Below, piece after piece: positions 9,982 through 18,643 of a DNA stretch of 64,000 bases; within the stretch, counting starts at the first letter, position 1; each line of letters starts with the position of its first letter. The DNA is taken from NCBI GenBank assembly GCA_016721865.1, contig JADKHF010000001.1, positions 30,355 to 94,354 on the forward strand, written 5' to 3'. A program made the position numbers and the translations under genes. The DNA comes from Nitrosomonas sp. (GTDB taxonomy: Bacteria > Pseudomonadota > Gammaproteobacteria > Burkholderiales > Nitrosomonadaceae). The notes beneath the pieces are model-generated. The model ran no database searches. It had not been told where the DNA came from and was given only the letters and a program-made list of their open reading frames with translations.

Positions 9982-10647
9982 TCAGTTTTTCTGGAAAATC
10001 AAATCCCATACGCCATGCCCGAGCTTGATCCCTCTTTGTTCAAACTTGGTCAACGGCCGGTATTCCGGTCGAGGTGCATAATCTGCCGCGGTGTTGGCGA
10101 GTTGCTGTTGCTGACTTAAAACCTGCAGAATTTGTACGGCATAGTCTTCCCAATCGGTAGCGACATGGATATACCCGCCCGTTTTTAAATGTGCGCACAA
10201 ACGAGAAACCAGCACCGGTTGGATCAATCGGCGTTTGTGGTGTCTGGCTTTGGGCCAGGGATCAGGAAAAAAGATGTGAATGCCCTGCAGGCATTCTGCG
10301 GGCAGCATGTGTTCCAGTACTTGGACGGCATCATGTTGGATGATGCGCAAATTCGTTAATTCGAGATGTTCGATTTGATTGAGCAGACTGCCGACTCCGG
10401 GCGTATGTACTTCAATTCCCAGATAATCATTTTCAGGATGCTCTTGTGCAATAGTCGCGGTGCTTTCTCCCATGCCAAACCCGATTTCCAGGATTTTAGG
10501 TGCAGGGCGGCCGAAAACCTGATCCAGATCCAGCCGGTTCTCGCCAAATGGGATGCCGTATCGGGGCAGCAATAATTCACAGGCACGGCGTTGTGCATTG
10601 GAGAGGCGGCCTTGACGAAGAACGAAGCTGCGGATGGCTTGTTGCAT
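9982..10647 (-). CDS. trmB: tRNA (guanine-N7-)-methyltransferase
   Basis: The 221-residue protein has the SAM-binding motif LEIGFGMGES (about 52-61), the NDYLGIEVH acidic loop, the family signature FFPDPWPKARHHKRRL (about 126-141) and the C-terminal TKFEQRG motif that recognises tRNA. TrmB makes m7G46 in the variable loop of tRNAs. The gene follows thiG by 35 bases on the same strand, a thiS-thiG-trmB order common in Betaproteobacteria. It is intact. Confidence 0.95.
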   Translation of the reverse strand: MQQAIRSFVLRQGRLSNAQRRACELLLPRYGIPFGENRLDLDQVFGRPAPKILEIGFGMGESTATIAQEHPENDYLGIEVHTPGVGSLLNQIEHLELTNLRIIQHDAVQVLEHMLPAECLQGIHIFFPDPWPKARHHKRRLIQPVLVSRLCAHLKTGGYIHVATDWEDYAVQILQVLSQQQQLANTAADYAPRPEYRPLTKFEQRGIKLGHGVWDLIFQKN

Positions 10648-10682
10648 TGGCAGATAAAATTGGCGGCAGTGAATGAGGGTGA

Positions 10683-11507
10683 TCAGGCCGATTTAGCTGC
10701 TGCTGATTGCTTTGCAGGGGTATCTGAGCGAGCGATTACGCCATCCGTTGGCGAGCTGGGGCTGGCACTGTAGAGTTTCTTCGCCATGCGTCCGGCCAGA
10801 TACGCTTCGCGTCCGGCTTCTACGGCTTTACGCATCGCGGATGCCATCAATACCGGATCTCTCGCTGCAGCAATCGCCGTGTTCATCAGTACGCCATCGC
10901 AACCCAGTTCCATCGCAATGGTCGCATCGGATGCCGTACCGACACCCGCATCGACCAATACGGGGATTTTGGCATTGTCGATGATGATCTGCAGATTCCA
11001 CGGATTCAAAATACCCATCCCCGAGCCAATCAACGAAGCCAGCGGCATGACGGCGACACAACCCATTTCTTCCAGTTGTTTGGCAATAATCGGGTCATCC
11101 GAAGTGTAAACCATCACCTGAAAATCCTCCTTAATCAGGATTTCCGCCGCTTTAAGCGTTTCCACCATGTTCGGGTACAGTGTTTTGGGATCGCCCAGTA
11201 CTTCCAGTTTGACTAAGCTGTGCCCATCCAGTAATTCACGCGCCAGGCGCAGTGTGCGCACCGCATCTTCAACGGTATAACAGCCCGCCGTGTTGGGTAA
11301 CAAGGTATATTGCACTGGCGGCAAAACATCCAGCAGATTGGGTTCATTAGAATTCTGCCCGATATTCGTCCGCCGGATCGCGACAGTAATGATTTCAGCA
11401 CCGCTGGCTTCAACGGCTGCGCGGGTTTCGCTGAAATCCTTGTATTTGCCTGTGCCGACCAGTAAGCGGGACGTGTATGTTTTGCCAGCAATGACTAAGT
11501 TATCCAT
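10683..11507 (-). CDS. thiG: Thiazole synthase
   Basis: ThiG (274 residues) condenses deoxyxylulose-5-phosphate, dehydroglycine and the ThiS thiocarboxylate to form the thiazole phosphate of thiamine. Family motifs are VGTGKYKDF near the N-terminus, the VKLEVLGD strand carrying the Schiff-base lysine (about residue 100), PVLVDAGVGTASDA, and GCDGVLMNTAIA. The start MDNLVIAGKTYTSRL fits the family. thiS lies 46 bases upstream. The C-terminal tail (about 15 residues after the conserved end) is variable and unremarkable. Confidence 0.95.
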   Translation of the reverse strand: MDNLVIAGKTYTSRLLVGTGKYKDFSETRAAVEASGAEIITVAIRRTNIGQNSNEPNLLDVLPPVQYTLLPNTAGCYTVEDAVRTLRLARELLDGHSLVKLEVLGDPKTLYPNMVETLKAAEILIKEDFQVMVYTSDDPIIAKQLEEMGCVAVMPLASLIGSGMGILNPWNLQIIIDNAKIPVLVDAGVGTASDATIAMELGCDGVLMNTAIAAARDPVLMASAMRKAVEAGREAYLAGRMAKKLYSASPSSPTDGVIARSDTPAKQSAAAKSA

Positions 11508-11553
11508 GAAATTCTTCTTTTATCAGAGGTATATTTGTTTAATAGCGCGGGAT

Positions 11554-11757
11554 TTAACCGCCGCCCACTGCGACAACAACTTCCAGTTGATCCCCATGAA
11601 CCAGAATTTGTTCCGAGAATTGGCTGCGCGGAATAATCTCGCCATTGCGTTCGATGGCGATGCGTTTGCCGTGCAATGCAAGATGATCGATAAGCTGCGT
11701 CACGTTAATCGGCGACTCAAATTGCTGCGGTTGTCCATTAATGGTGAGTTGTATCAT
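11554..11757 (-). CDS. thiS: ThiS sulfur-carrier protein
   Basis: This 67-residue ubiquitin-fold protein ends in Gly-Gly-Gly, supplying the di-glycine tail that is adenylated by ThiF and thiocarboxylated before sulfur transfer to ThiG. The sequence pattern (MIQLTINGQPQQF, then ERNGEIIPRSQ, then GDQLEVVVAVGGG) is typical. It is the first gene of the thiS-thiG-trmB group. Confidence 0.93.
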   Translation of the reverse strand: MIQLTINGQPQQFESPINVTQLIDHLALHGKRIAIERNGEIIPRSQFSEQILVHGDQLEVVVAVGGG

Positions 11758-11888
11758 GGATGTTAAAGCTGGGATTGATATTTCAGGTTAGCCAGATGAA
11801 CAATAAAAATCAGGGTGAATTTTATCATGTGGGGATTGGGTAATTTGAGAAATTTATGAATATTACTTTGAGTCGGTTCAGTTCTACT

Positions 11889-11965
11889 TAGCAGACGGCT
11901 GAAAAACAATCTGCGTTGACGGTATTGGTTTGTGATTCGGTATCTGATCCCAAAGGCACATCTAA
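11889..11965. repeat. Fragments of two dispersed repeats
   Basis: Between thiS and the next gene (370 bases) the segment GCAGACGGCTGAAAAAC matches one end of the element at 45811-45954 at 15 of 17 bases. The following TATTGGTTTGTGATTCGG / CTGATCCCA matches part of the direct repeat at 17151 and 18337. It therefore appears to be a mosaic of repeat ends rather than a gene. No ORF is present. Confidence 0.5.
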
Positions 11966-11996
11966 CCCGGATATTGCATGAATTGCAATATCCGGG
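11966..11996. repeat. Perfect 13-base inverted repeat (hairpin)
   Basis: CCCGGATATTGCA is separated by TGAAT from its exact complement. There is no T-tract after it, so it is not a classical terminator. It resembles dispersed palindromic units. Its position between the thiS promoter side and the 3' end of the GNAT gene makes it a candidate RNA-processing or REP-like site. Confidence 0.7.
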
Positions 11997-12127
11997 CTAA
12001 GTAGGATATATGGATTATCTGGTCAAATTTCAATCAACATAAACTGATTTATTTGATCATTTTTAAAGCAGCGCCAACAGGAATTTATAAATCAGACTAT
12101 TTTTCAACCATACTGATAGCATACGCA

Positions 12128-13291
12128 CTATTCTATTCCACTATCTTTCGCTACTATCAGTGGCAGATTTATTATCATGCTAGAGATATCCAATTGATAT
12201 CTTAGGTTTCTACTAAATTTGGCATTATTTTGTTCTGGAGCTCTTCCCAACAACCTATTTGCAAGTTTCATAATAGTCTTGTTCTGAAAAAACTCAGTAG
12301 ATAGACACCCATTAATATAAAGATCCAATCTTTCTCCAGATGCAGGATCAACAACATGCGACTTTAATAATCCCTCTTGTTGAAAACCTAAATGCAGAGT
12401 ATTGCGTTGACTTTTTGGGTTATCCCCATATACATAGCTGATTAATTTATGGATTCCAATCTTTGAGAATGCGAATTCCATGATAAGCAATGTGGCTTCA
12501 AGGCTGATGCCGAATGGTTGTTCTTCAGGGAAACCGACCAGAATCTCAGCTCTCGAGTTATTTAAATTTAGATCGACCAATTCGGCCAATCCTATTGGAT
12601 TCCGGTCTTTCTCCACTATCCAGGCGATTCGTTTGGTCTCCAACGGTGAGTGGTTGGTTGATTGTAAATCACGTTCAATTGCCTCATTGGAGCTATCCTG
12701 GAAAAGATGATAATGATGCTGGAATTTGGTATTGCGCCGACAAGAAATTAGAAAGTCACGATGCCTCGGCACCATCCTAACTAGCGCGACCCTTTTTCCA
12801 TAACATGACTCTCGCCAGAAAGTTGCCAAGCTGAATGAGATCGCCTGCAAATGCTCCTTGAGGGGAGATAAATTTGGTGGAGTCAATCGGTAAGCATCAG
12901 CAAAAGCACTGAGAGACAGTTCTTTCTCGCCACAAAACCATGCAGCACGACCTAAAGCAATGGTTGAGGATAGATTTCCGGGTACTAAATTGCTAGCCTG
13001 TGTAGCGACGCGTAATGCAATAGCTGGACGGTTTGCTCGAAGATAAGCTTCTGATAGTGTGTTCAAATACTGAATGTTGGCTGGCACAAGACGATGCGCT
13101 GTTTCAAGATAAGGTATTGCGTCAGCAAGTTTTCTCTGGGAAGTAGGCCCAAAAGCTAAAAGAAATCCCTTTGCGAAGTAGCCTTGCGCATCAAGTTTAT
13201 CTGGGTGAATTGAATCCAAGATTTTCTTAATTGCTTGCCAATCCTTTGCAAGGATAAGAGCGGTGAGTTCAACTTGTTCCTGTGCTGCCAT
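12128..13291 (-). CDS. TPR-domain protein fused to a GNAT acetyltransferase
   Basis: The 387-residue protein has an N-terminal helical repeat region (about 1-150: AIPYLETAHRLVPANIQYLNTL, then AYLRANRPAIALRVATQASNL) typical of tetratricopeptide repeats. The C-terminal half (about 175-345) has the GNAT pattern: WIVEKDRNPIGLAEL, RAEILVG, LLIMEFAFSKIGIHKLISYV and NTLHLGFQQEGLLKSHV. The GNAT half resembles RimJ/PseH-type enzymes acting on proteins or amino-sugars. Substrate unknown. The TPR part could present a protein partner, for example in surface glycan or flagellin modification, but no such genes are adjacent. An IS630 element ends 18 bases before the start codon and has probably replaced its promoter. 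Confidence 0.75.
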   Translation of the reverse strand: MAAQEQVELTALILAKDWQAIKKILDSIHPDKLDAQGYFAKGFLLAFGPTSQRKLADAIPYLETAHRLVPANIQYLNTLSEAYLRANRPAIALRVATQASNLVPGNLSSTIALGRAAWFCGEKELSLSAFADAYRLTPPNLSPLKEHLQAISFSLATFWRESCYGKRVALVRMVPRHRDFLISCRRNTKFQHHYHLFQDSSNEAIERDLQSTNHSPLETKRIAWIVEKDRNPIGLAELVDLNLNNSRAEILVGFPEEQPFGISLEATLLIMEFAFSKIGIHKLISYVYGDNPKSQRNTLHLGFQQEGLLKSHVVDPASGERLDLYINGCLSTEFFQNKTIMKLANRLLGRAPEQNNAKFSRNLRYQLDISSMIINLPLIVAKDSGIE

Positions 13292-13308
13292 GGCAAATGA
13301 ATATTATT

Positions 13309-14418
13309 GATCCGGCCATTAAATAGTTTTAAGCGGCATATTTTACATACGGATCTTGGAAGTAAGAAGCAACGCGCTCTGGATTATTCTGCAGCATCAA
13401 CATATGATCATCGACAGCGGCATGTAATTTCTCGCTTGGTACGCACCGGAACTTTCGAACCGATAGCCTGCTTCAAATCTGAGTTCAATCTTTCTTCTGG
13501 ATTTAATTCCGGACTGTAGCTGGGTAAATAAAAGCATTCGATCTTTTCCTTATTTTCTTCCAGCCAAGCCTTCACTGGTTTGCTGTGGTGCACTCTCAAA
13601 TTATCCAGGATCAAGAACACTTTCTTCCCTGCATCCTTGATCAGTAGTTCGAGAAATTCAATGAGTCTATCTGAATTGAAATTTCCATCAATAATCTGCC
13701 AGCGTGCACAGCCTTTGTTGGTTACAGTGGCAATCATTGACAGCCGTTGCCGCGTGCCAGGAGCGTAGGTCACGGGTGTTTTTCCCTTGGGTGCAAAGCC
13801 ACGTCCTCGCACATCCGTATTGACTAATCCTGTCTCATCACCCCAGTGAATCTCCCCGCCTTCAGTTCTAGCGCGCTTGGCAATATCCGGATATTGCTCA
13901 TTGAGCCATTGCTTTACCGCCTCCGGGCGTTGTTCATAAGCACGTCGGATCGGCTTCTGCGGGGTAAATCCCCAACGCTTGAGGTAGTGTCCCACCGTGC
14001 GTATCGGCATGGATATGCCACATTCCTGCTCGATTAACTGTCTTATCGCTCCACGATTCCACAACGCAAAAATCCATCTTCAGTTGCTCAGGACGTTTAT
14101 CACAAATAGCCGTTGCAATCTCAACTCCTGCTCTTCGCTTAAGCTGCGTTTGTCACCCGTACGTCGTCCGCGTCTACCAGGCTTTTAGCCCAGCTGCACC
14201 ACCTTCTTCATAAAGTCGAATAATCTTCTTCATAGCCGTGCCGCTCAGCTCCGTAACTTGCGCTATTTGCCCAGGTTTGCCGCCTCGCTTGTGAAGACGA
14301 ATCACTTGCCGACGACGTTCATGCAGCGCTTCATCTTTTAAGGTTCTTGCATCTATTTTTTCCATCCTTCTATGACATGCAAAATCACCAAAAATTCAAA
14401 CTATTTATTGGCCGGATC
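13309..14418. mobile_element. IS630-family insertion sequence, 1.1 kb
   Basis: The ends are GATCCGGCCATTAAATAGTTT and, at the right, the complement with one mismatch (13309-13329 and 14398-14418). The element encloses a broken transposase on the minus strand. Its length and architecture fit IS630. IS630 elements duplicate TA; the right flank has TA but the left flank reads TT, so no clean duplication remains. It separates the TPR-GNAT gene from its upstream region. Confidence 0.85.
13329..14365 (-). pseudogene. IS630 transposase, frameshifted
   Basis: The N-terminal helix-turn-helix part (14174-14365, RRQVIRLHKRGGKPGQIAQV) is followed, after frame changes near 14175, 14100 and 14070, by the catalytic domain (13408-14064). 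That domain contains WGDETGLVNTDVRGRG, FLILDNLRVHHSKPVKAW and LPSYSPELNPEE, which carry the DDE residues. A further frameshift near 13425 precedes the end HMLMLQNNPERVASYF. One break is an extra T in a T run. Probably inactive as read. Confidence 0.85.
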
Positions 14419-14520
14419 TATAGAATTGGTTGAGATTCAATTAGAGAAATAGAGGAAGGTTGATTTTTTAAAAACGCAGCTCTGCGCTTTTAAAAGCTGG
14501 GGCTATCGCGGTTAAATAAA

Positions 14521-14657
14521 GGCTATGTCATCGTTAGTTAGTGGTGGTAATGTAACCCAGTGAATTGAAGAAAAATATCAATTATTGGTTAGTGACTTGT
14601 TTATAAATGATAACTTGTGTTTATTTACAGTGACCAACAATTAACGATGACATAGCC
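14521..14657. repeat. 137-base MITE with 8-base target duplication
   Basis: The terminal inverted repeats GGCTATGTCATCGTTAG / TTAACGATGACATAGCC match at 16 of 17 positions and are flanked on both sides by TAAATAAA. The element has no ORF and is about the size expected of a non-autonomous transposon. The GGC ends and an AT-rich 8-base duplication fit IS1595- or ISL3-type transposases, which is an inference. The rest of the 14419-14690 gap holds no gene. Confidence 0.85.
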
Positions 14658-14695
14658 TAAATAAAACAGCAATGAAATATCCAATTGGAAGCTCA

Positions 14696-16627
14696 TCAGC
14701 CTACCTTTCCATGTTCGGGTACATACTGCAATCCATTGCCGATCAGATTCGCATACTGATCTGTATTCAGGCTACTTTCGGCAGCCAAAGCACTCAAACC
14801 CGCTTGAGTATAAGTATTATCTGCAATCAATTGCGTAAAATAATTAAGAGTACTGTCATCTGGAACATGACCGACAACGTTGGTATACAGTATATTTACA
14901 AGACTGGAGTCACTTATACCCTCGGGGACATATTCTTTAAGCATAGTTTGAGCAAGACTTTCAATCTTTAAATTATCGAAGGTAGGACTGTCATTTATAT
15001 CATCCGCTTTGGCAATCCAATGACCAAAGGTTTTAGCATCCGGGAGAGAATTAAATCCCGCGTACAAAAGCGCAAGTGCAGCGCCAGCAACTTGATTTGG
15101 TGAAGCGATATCTAGAGCCACGTAGATACCATCCGAGAAACTGACGCGTTCAATACCATGCAGAGAATCCGTTGCAGCAGTACTACCACTCTTGCTACCA
15201 TCCTTACTGCCACTTGTAGAAATAATATTATAGTTAATCGCCCAAGATCCATCTTTACTTTGAACGATAGAAGAAACCTGACTGTATGGAACAGCATACG
15301 AAACAGTATCTACATTGTTTCCACCATAAAAACTAACATTCCCGGATTTGCCGCCATGCTGACTTACTGGGGAATCCAATTTACACTACCACTACCACTA
15401 CCACTACCACTACCACTACCACTACCACTACCACTACCACTATTTACATCACTGAGATTGAACATCATGTCAGCAAAGCTGATCCGTTCAAAATTGGTAA
15501 GCGTATCGGTTCCTTCGGCACCAGTGTTATCTTTGATTGTATAAATGCCATTGCTGTTTTTATGATGCTAAAATCGTTTTGTTACCATAGAACACTGCCG
15601 TGTCGGTACCTGCACCACCATCCAGATTGTTATTGGCGCTATTGCCGAGTAGCGTATCGTCGCCACTGCCCCCAATTACATTCTCGATAACAACGTTAAA
15701 AGCGATTCCAAGATCATTGGTGCCATTGAACCAGGAAGAATCAGGCGCAGGGAAAGCAATAGTGGAATAACTTCCGGGATTCAGGTTAATAGTGCTACCT
15801 AAACTAAAAGTGCGGATATCAATGGTGTCGTTCCCTCCTGCGTCCCATATGGTTTCATAGAATGGGTTATTTGGAGAAAAGGTATAAGTGTCGTTTCCAG
15901 TTTGGTATTTGTTGTTTGCTCCATAAATGTATTGAATAGCTTGGATGTCATAAACCATTGGCCTCTCTCGAGCCACAAAAACTGATATGTTTTGATCGCT
16001 ATCCCAATACCAATTATCGACCGTATCGTTATACGACATAATCGTATAGTTTCTAACATCAAGGGGAGATGGCAAGTATGGCCCAGGACTGCCTCCGTAG
16101 TTGCCAGGGTGTTTTAACCCTAAACCATGGCCTATTTCATGCATTAAAGCTTCGTGATTGTATGTGCCGACAGACCAATCAGAACTAATTCCATATGTGG
16201 AATTTACCCAGACATCTGCAGCACTTGCCCAATAATCGTTTGGGGGAACACTCCACCCCCAAGTGCTAGAAGGTAAAGCAGAAGAAAATGCAAAACGGAA
16301 ATCACCTACATTTGAGCTTGTTTCAGAAACCTCATTGAAGCTTAGATTGGCGACATTAGCCCATTCTTGAAGAGCATTTCTTGCTGCGACTATTTGTGTG
16401 TCATTAAAGACGAAATGTTCAGTAGCTGATTGTTCATTACTAGCACTATAATCTGATTGAAAATAGGCCGAGTTGCCGTTTTTCCATGGGAAGCTAAAAG
16501 ATAAGTTCGCCCCAGTACCAAGCTCTCCTCCCCATTTAATATGAGTTTCATCAAGTAGCGGATCAAGTTTGAGATTGCTGCTAAGGTTAAAACTGCTGGT
16601 CGATGCGGAGGTATTTGGACTCGTCAT
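14696..16627 (-). pseudogene. Serralysin-like M10 metalloprotease with DUF4214 C-terminus, frameshifted
   Basis: The N-terminal part (15560-16627) has the zinc motif HEIGHGLGLKH, the Met-turn IMSYNDT, and a repeat-in-toxin-like GGSGDDTLLGNSANNNLDGGAG segment. It has no signal peptide, as expected for type I secretion. The start at 16627 is preceded by AGAAGGA. The frame is lost near 15585 and again near 15370, on either side of a Gly-Ser linker. The C-terminal part (14696-15379) has a DUF4214 domain (NILYTNVVGHVPDDSTL), common in secreted RTX proteins. Re-joined, the product is about 640 residues: protease, RTX repeats, linker, DUF4214. Whether the breaks are real is unclear. No type I exporter genes are nearby. 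Confidence 0.82.
15385..15438. repeat. Hexanucleotide microsatellite encoding a Gly-Ser linker
   Basis: Nine perfect copies of ACTACC on the plus strand read as (GGT AGT) on the coding strand, giving a Gly-Ser linker inside the serralysin-like gene between its protease/RTX and DUF4214 parts. Copy-number changes would lengthen or shorten the linker without shifting frame. It is not a CRISPR array: there are no spacers. Confidence 0.9.
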
Positions 16628-16958
16628 GGTATAATCCTTCTGATTAATTAACAAGGAATTGAAGTTTACACGCATTCAACTTTGGCCGCAATAATGCATA
16701 AAAAACATGCATGTAGGTGAGTTTAAGAATTTTGTTGGCCTTCTTAAAACACTTAATTGGTGGAGACGGCGTGTGACCGTAAGGATTCCTTCGGGTTCTG
16801 GTTGCAAAGATTTCAAAAGAAGCCTGGGGCCAGGTCGAAGCATGGAGTCCGAAGCATAGGGTCATGTCGCGGTTGCGGCTTGGCAATGTCGCACAATCGA
16901 GCGGGTGTGAATCTCGCCTTGGTAACTGCTAGCCACAGGCCAAGTATCTAGTAGTCAG
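16628..16958. other. Intergenic region upstream of the protease gene
   Basis: This holds the presumed promoter of the protease gene and then mixed sequence containing GCCTGGGGCCAGGTCG (about 16823), the start motif of the repeat at 17151. I see no convincing gene here; a 64-codon open frame on the plus strand has no recognisable features. Confidence 0.5.
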
Positions 16959-17140
16959 TCAGTTTGAAAAACGAGGATACAAACGCGCCATTTTGCGACG
17001 AGCATCCTGAGAGGTGAAGCGCCAATTGACGGGAGCAGCTTTGGCATTGCGGGCATTGATATTTGCCTCTACTTCACGGCGTAGATGATCTTTGTCTGGA
17101 ATGCGTTGTGTCAGGCACATGCTGGACAATACAGCCAGTT
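16959..17140 (-). pseudogene. C-terminal fragment of a second IS630-type transposase
   Basis: The last 58 or so residues of the open frame (LSSMCLTQRIPDKDHLRREV ... WRFTSQDARRKMARLYP) match the typical C-terminus of IS630-family transposases, where RIPD...L..EV and W.F...DAR.K...LYP are conserved. The rest of the transposase is missing, cut at the GGGCCAGG repeat at about 17151. It is a different subtype from the element at 13309. Confidence 0.7.
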
Positions 17141-17150
17141 CAGAAGCCTG

Positions 17151-17280
17151 GGGCCAGGTCGCGAATTGAGAATATAGCTGATGAATTAAGTGTGGTTTTG
17201 TTTTGTGCCCTTGTTGTGTGCGTTGCCGGTGTTGGATTCGTGATACTGTATCTAACCCCAACCGCGTTCGCTTTGGACAT
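17151..17280. repeat. Direct repeat (family D), copy 1, upstream of the desaturase
   Basis: It starts GGGCCAGGTCGCGAATTGAG and shares with 18337-18466 the ordered blocks ATGAATT, CCTTGTTGTGTG, GCCGGTRTTGGATT and GTGAT. The two copies lie in the same orientation and bracket the desaturase gene. Fragments also appear at about 16823, 20515 and 11915. Confidence 0.75.
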
Positions 17281-17304
17281 TCAACAAAAGCTGAAATTGA
17301 GATT

Positions 17305-18274
17305 ATGGACATGCACCAGGATTATTCAAATGGGTATAGCCCGCTGCGTGAGCGCCTCATGTCCGAAACCATGGGCGAGTATAGAACTTTTCTACAAAGC
17401 CTGACCGCTGATTATAAAAAAGTATGGCGCGATATTGCTTTGGGCTATTTCATTCTGATCATTTGTCTTTATGTCATCAGCCTGAGTACTTCACTCATCT
17501 GGATTTTGTTGACAATTCCCTTCGGTGCTCTGGTGATTGGCTATTGGGTGGCTTATCTTCAACTTTTTCTGCATGAAGGGGCACATTATAATCTGGCTGC
17601 TAATCGTAAAATCAATGACGCAATATGCGATTACCTGGATGGTCGGCACATCAATTAAAGATTATCGCGTCAAGCATTTTCAGCATCATCGTAAACTCGG
17701 GCAACATGACGATACAGAAGCATCCTACTTCAATGCGCTGACCCCACGTTTTATTTTTTCAATGCTGCTCTGGATTTATGCCCTGCAGGTCATCTTGTCC
17801 CGATCAAAAATCAAACCTGAAGCCGATTCAAATCATGCAGAATCTGCAGGAAATATTCCCTTATTGCGCGGTATTGCTATTCACGCCGTATTGATTATTA
17901 CACTTCTGGCTTGCGGGGCATGGCCTTCGGCTCTTGCGTGGATTGGCGGAATGGGTATTGTTTTTCCCTTTTTTGGAGCGCTACGACAAATCCTCGAGCA
18001 TCGCTCTGAAAAATCGAACCCAGCCATCGACTATAAAACCATCAGTCATGGTGCGATGACACGCGTTTTTGGTAACGACCTTTTCTCAAAAACATTTGGT
18101 GGCGCAGGATTTAACAAACACCTGCTTCACCACTGGGAGCCATCCCTGTCTTATACCCGGCTTGGTGATTTTGAAGATTATCTGATGAAAACATCAGCGT
18201 CATCAATTATCAGCGCAGAAATCCAATTACCTCAAAACATTTCTGAAATATACAAACATGATAATGCAAACTGA
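17305..18274 (+). CDS. Membrane fatty-acid desaturase family protein, one frameshift
   Basis: Three histidine clusters of membrane desaturases are present: HEGAHYN (about 17570), HFQHHRKLG (about 17680) and a late HLLHHWEPSL (about 18120). Hydrophobic spans lie between them. The first frame (to 17658) and the second (from about 17640) join at CCTGGATGGTCGGC, where removing one G restores DYL-MVGTSIKDYRVKHFQHH. The break is likely a sequencing error or recent mutation. The substrate could be an acyl lipid or another long-chain compound. The start at ATG 17305 lies just after the direct repeat, so its native upstream region may be lost. The stop overlaps a truncated ORF. Confidence 0.75.
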
Positions 18275-18336
18275 ACAAACCGCTATCACTTGCCTTGCCT
18301 GTGGTAGCGATCACCTTTTGATCTATCTGGAAGCAT
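18258..18336 (+). pseudogene. N-terminal stub of a probable methyltransferase with CxxC zinc motif
   Basis: An ATG overlapping the desaturase stop begins a frame with AITCLACGSDHLLIYL. The CxxCGS...L pattern is typical of the N-terminus of SAM-dependent C-methyltransferases. After about 26 codons it runs into the GGGCCAGG direct repeat, where homology ends. It therefore appears to be the beginning of a downstream operon gene cut off by repeat-mediated rearrangement. The family call rests on a short motif. Confidence 0.45.
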
Positions 18337-18466
18337 GGGCCAGGTCGCGAATTGAGTTTGAGCATATGGCTGATGAATTCAGTATGATTTTTTTGTAACC
18401 TTGTTGTGTGTGTCGCCGGTATTGGATTTGTGATTCTGATCCCATCGCTTTGCGTATACGAATAGC
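18337..18466. repeat. Direct repeat (family D), copy 2, downstream of the desaturase
   Basis: It begins GGGCCAGGTCGCGAATTGAG exactly as copy 1 and keeps the same block order (CATATGGCTGATGAATTCAG, CCTTGTTGTGTG, GCCGGTATTGGATTTGTGAT). The rest of the gap up to 18643 holds no gene other than the putative promoter and ribosome site of the esterase. Confidence 0.75.
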
Positions 18467-18643
18467 CAGGAATTTCGACATTAAAACTTATGCAGAGTAT
18501 ACTTTTCCTATAAATGTCTCATTCAAATAGTTCCATTTTCTTTATATATCAAATTATTACGAGACATTCATAAACTATGGCGGCACTCAATAATAGTGCA
18601 AATAGCTTATTTATATGCTCTACATCCTCAAAGGAAGTTAATC

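Noticed and set aside
13309..14418. TA target duplication of IS630
   Set aside because: The right flank has TA but the left flank reads TT, so a duplication cannot be claimed.
15385..15438. Possible CRISPR or tandem-repeat locus
   Set aside because: The unit is six bases without spacers and lies in a coding frame as a Gly-Ser linker.
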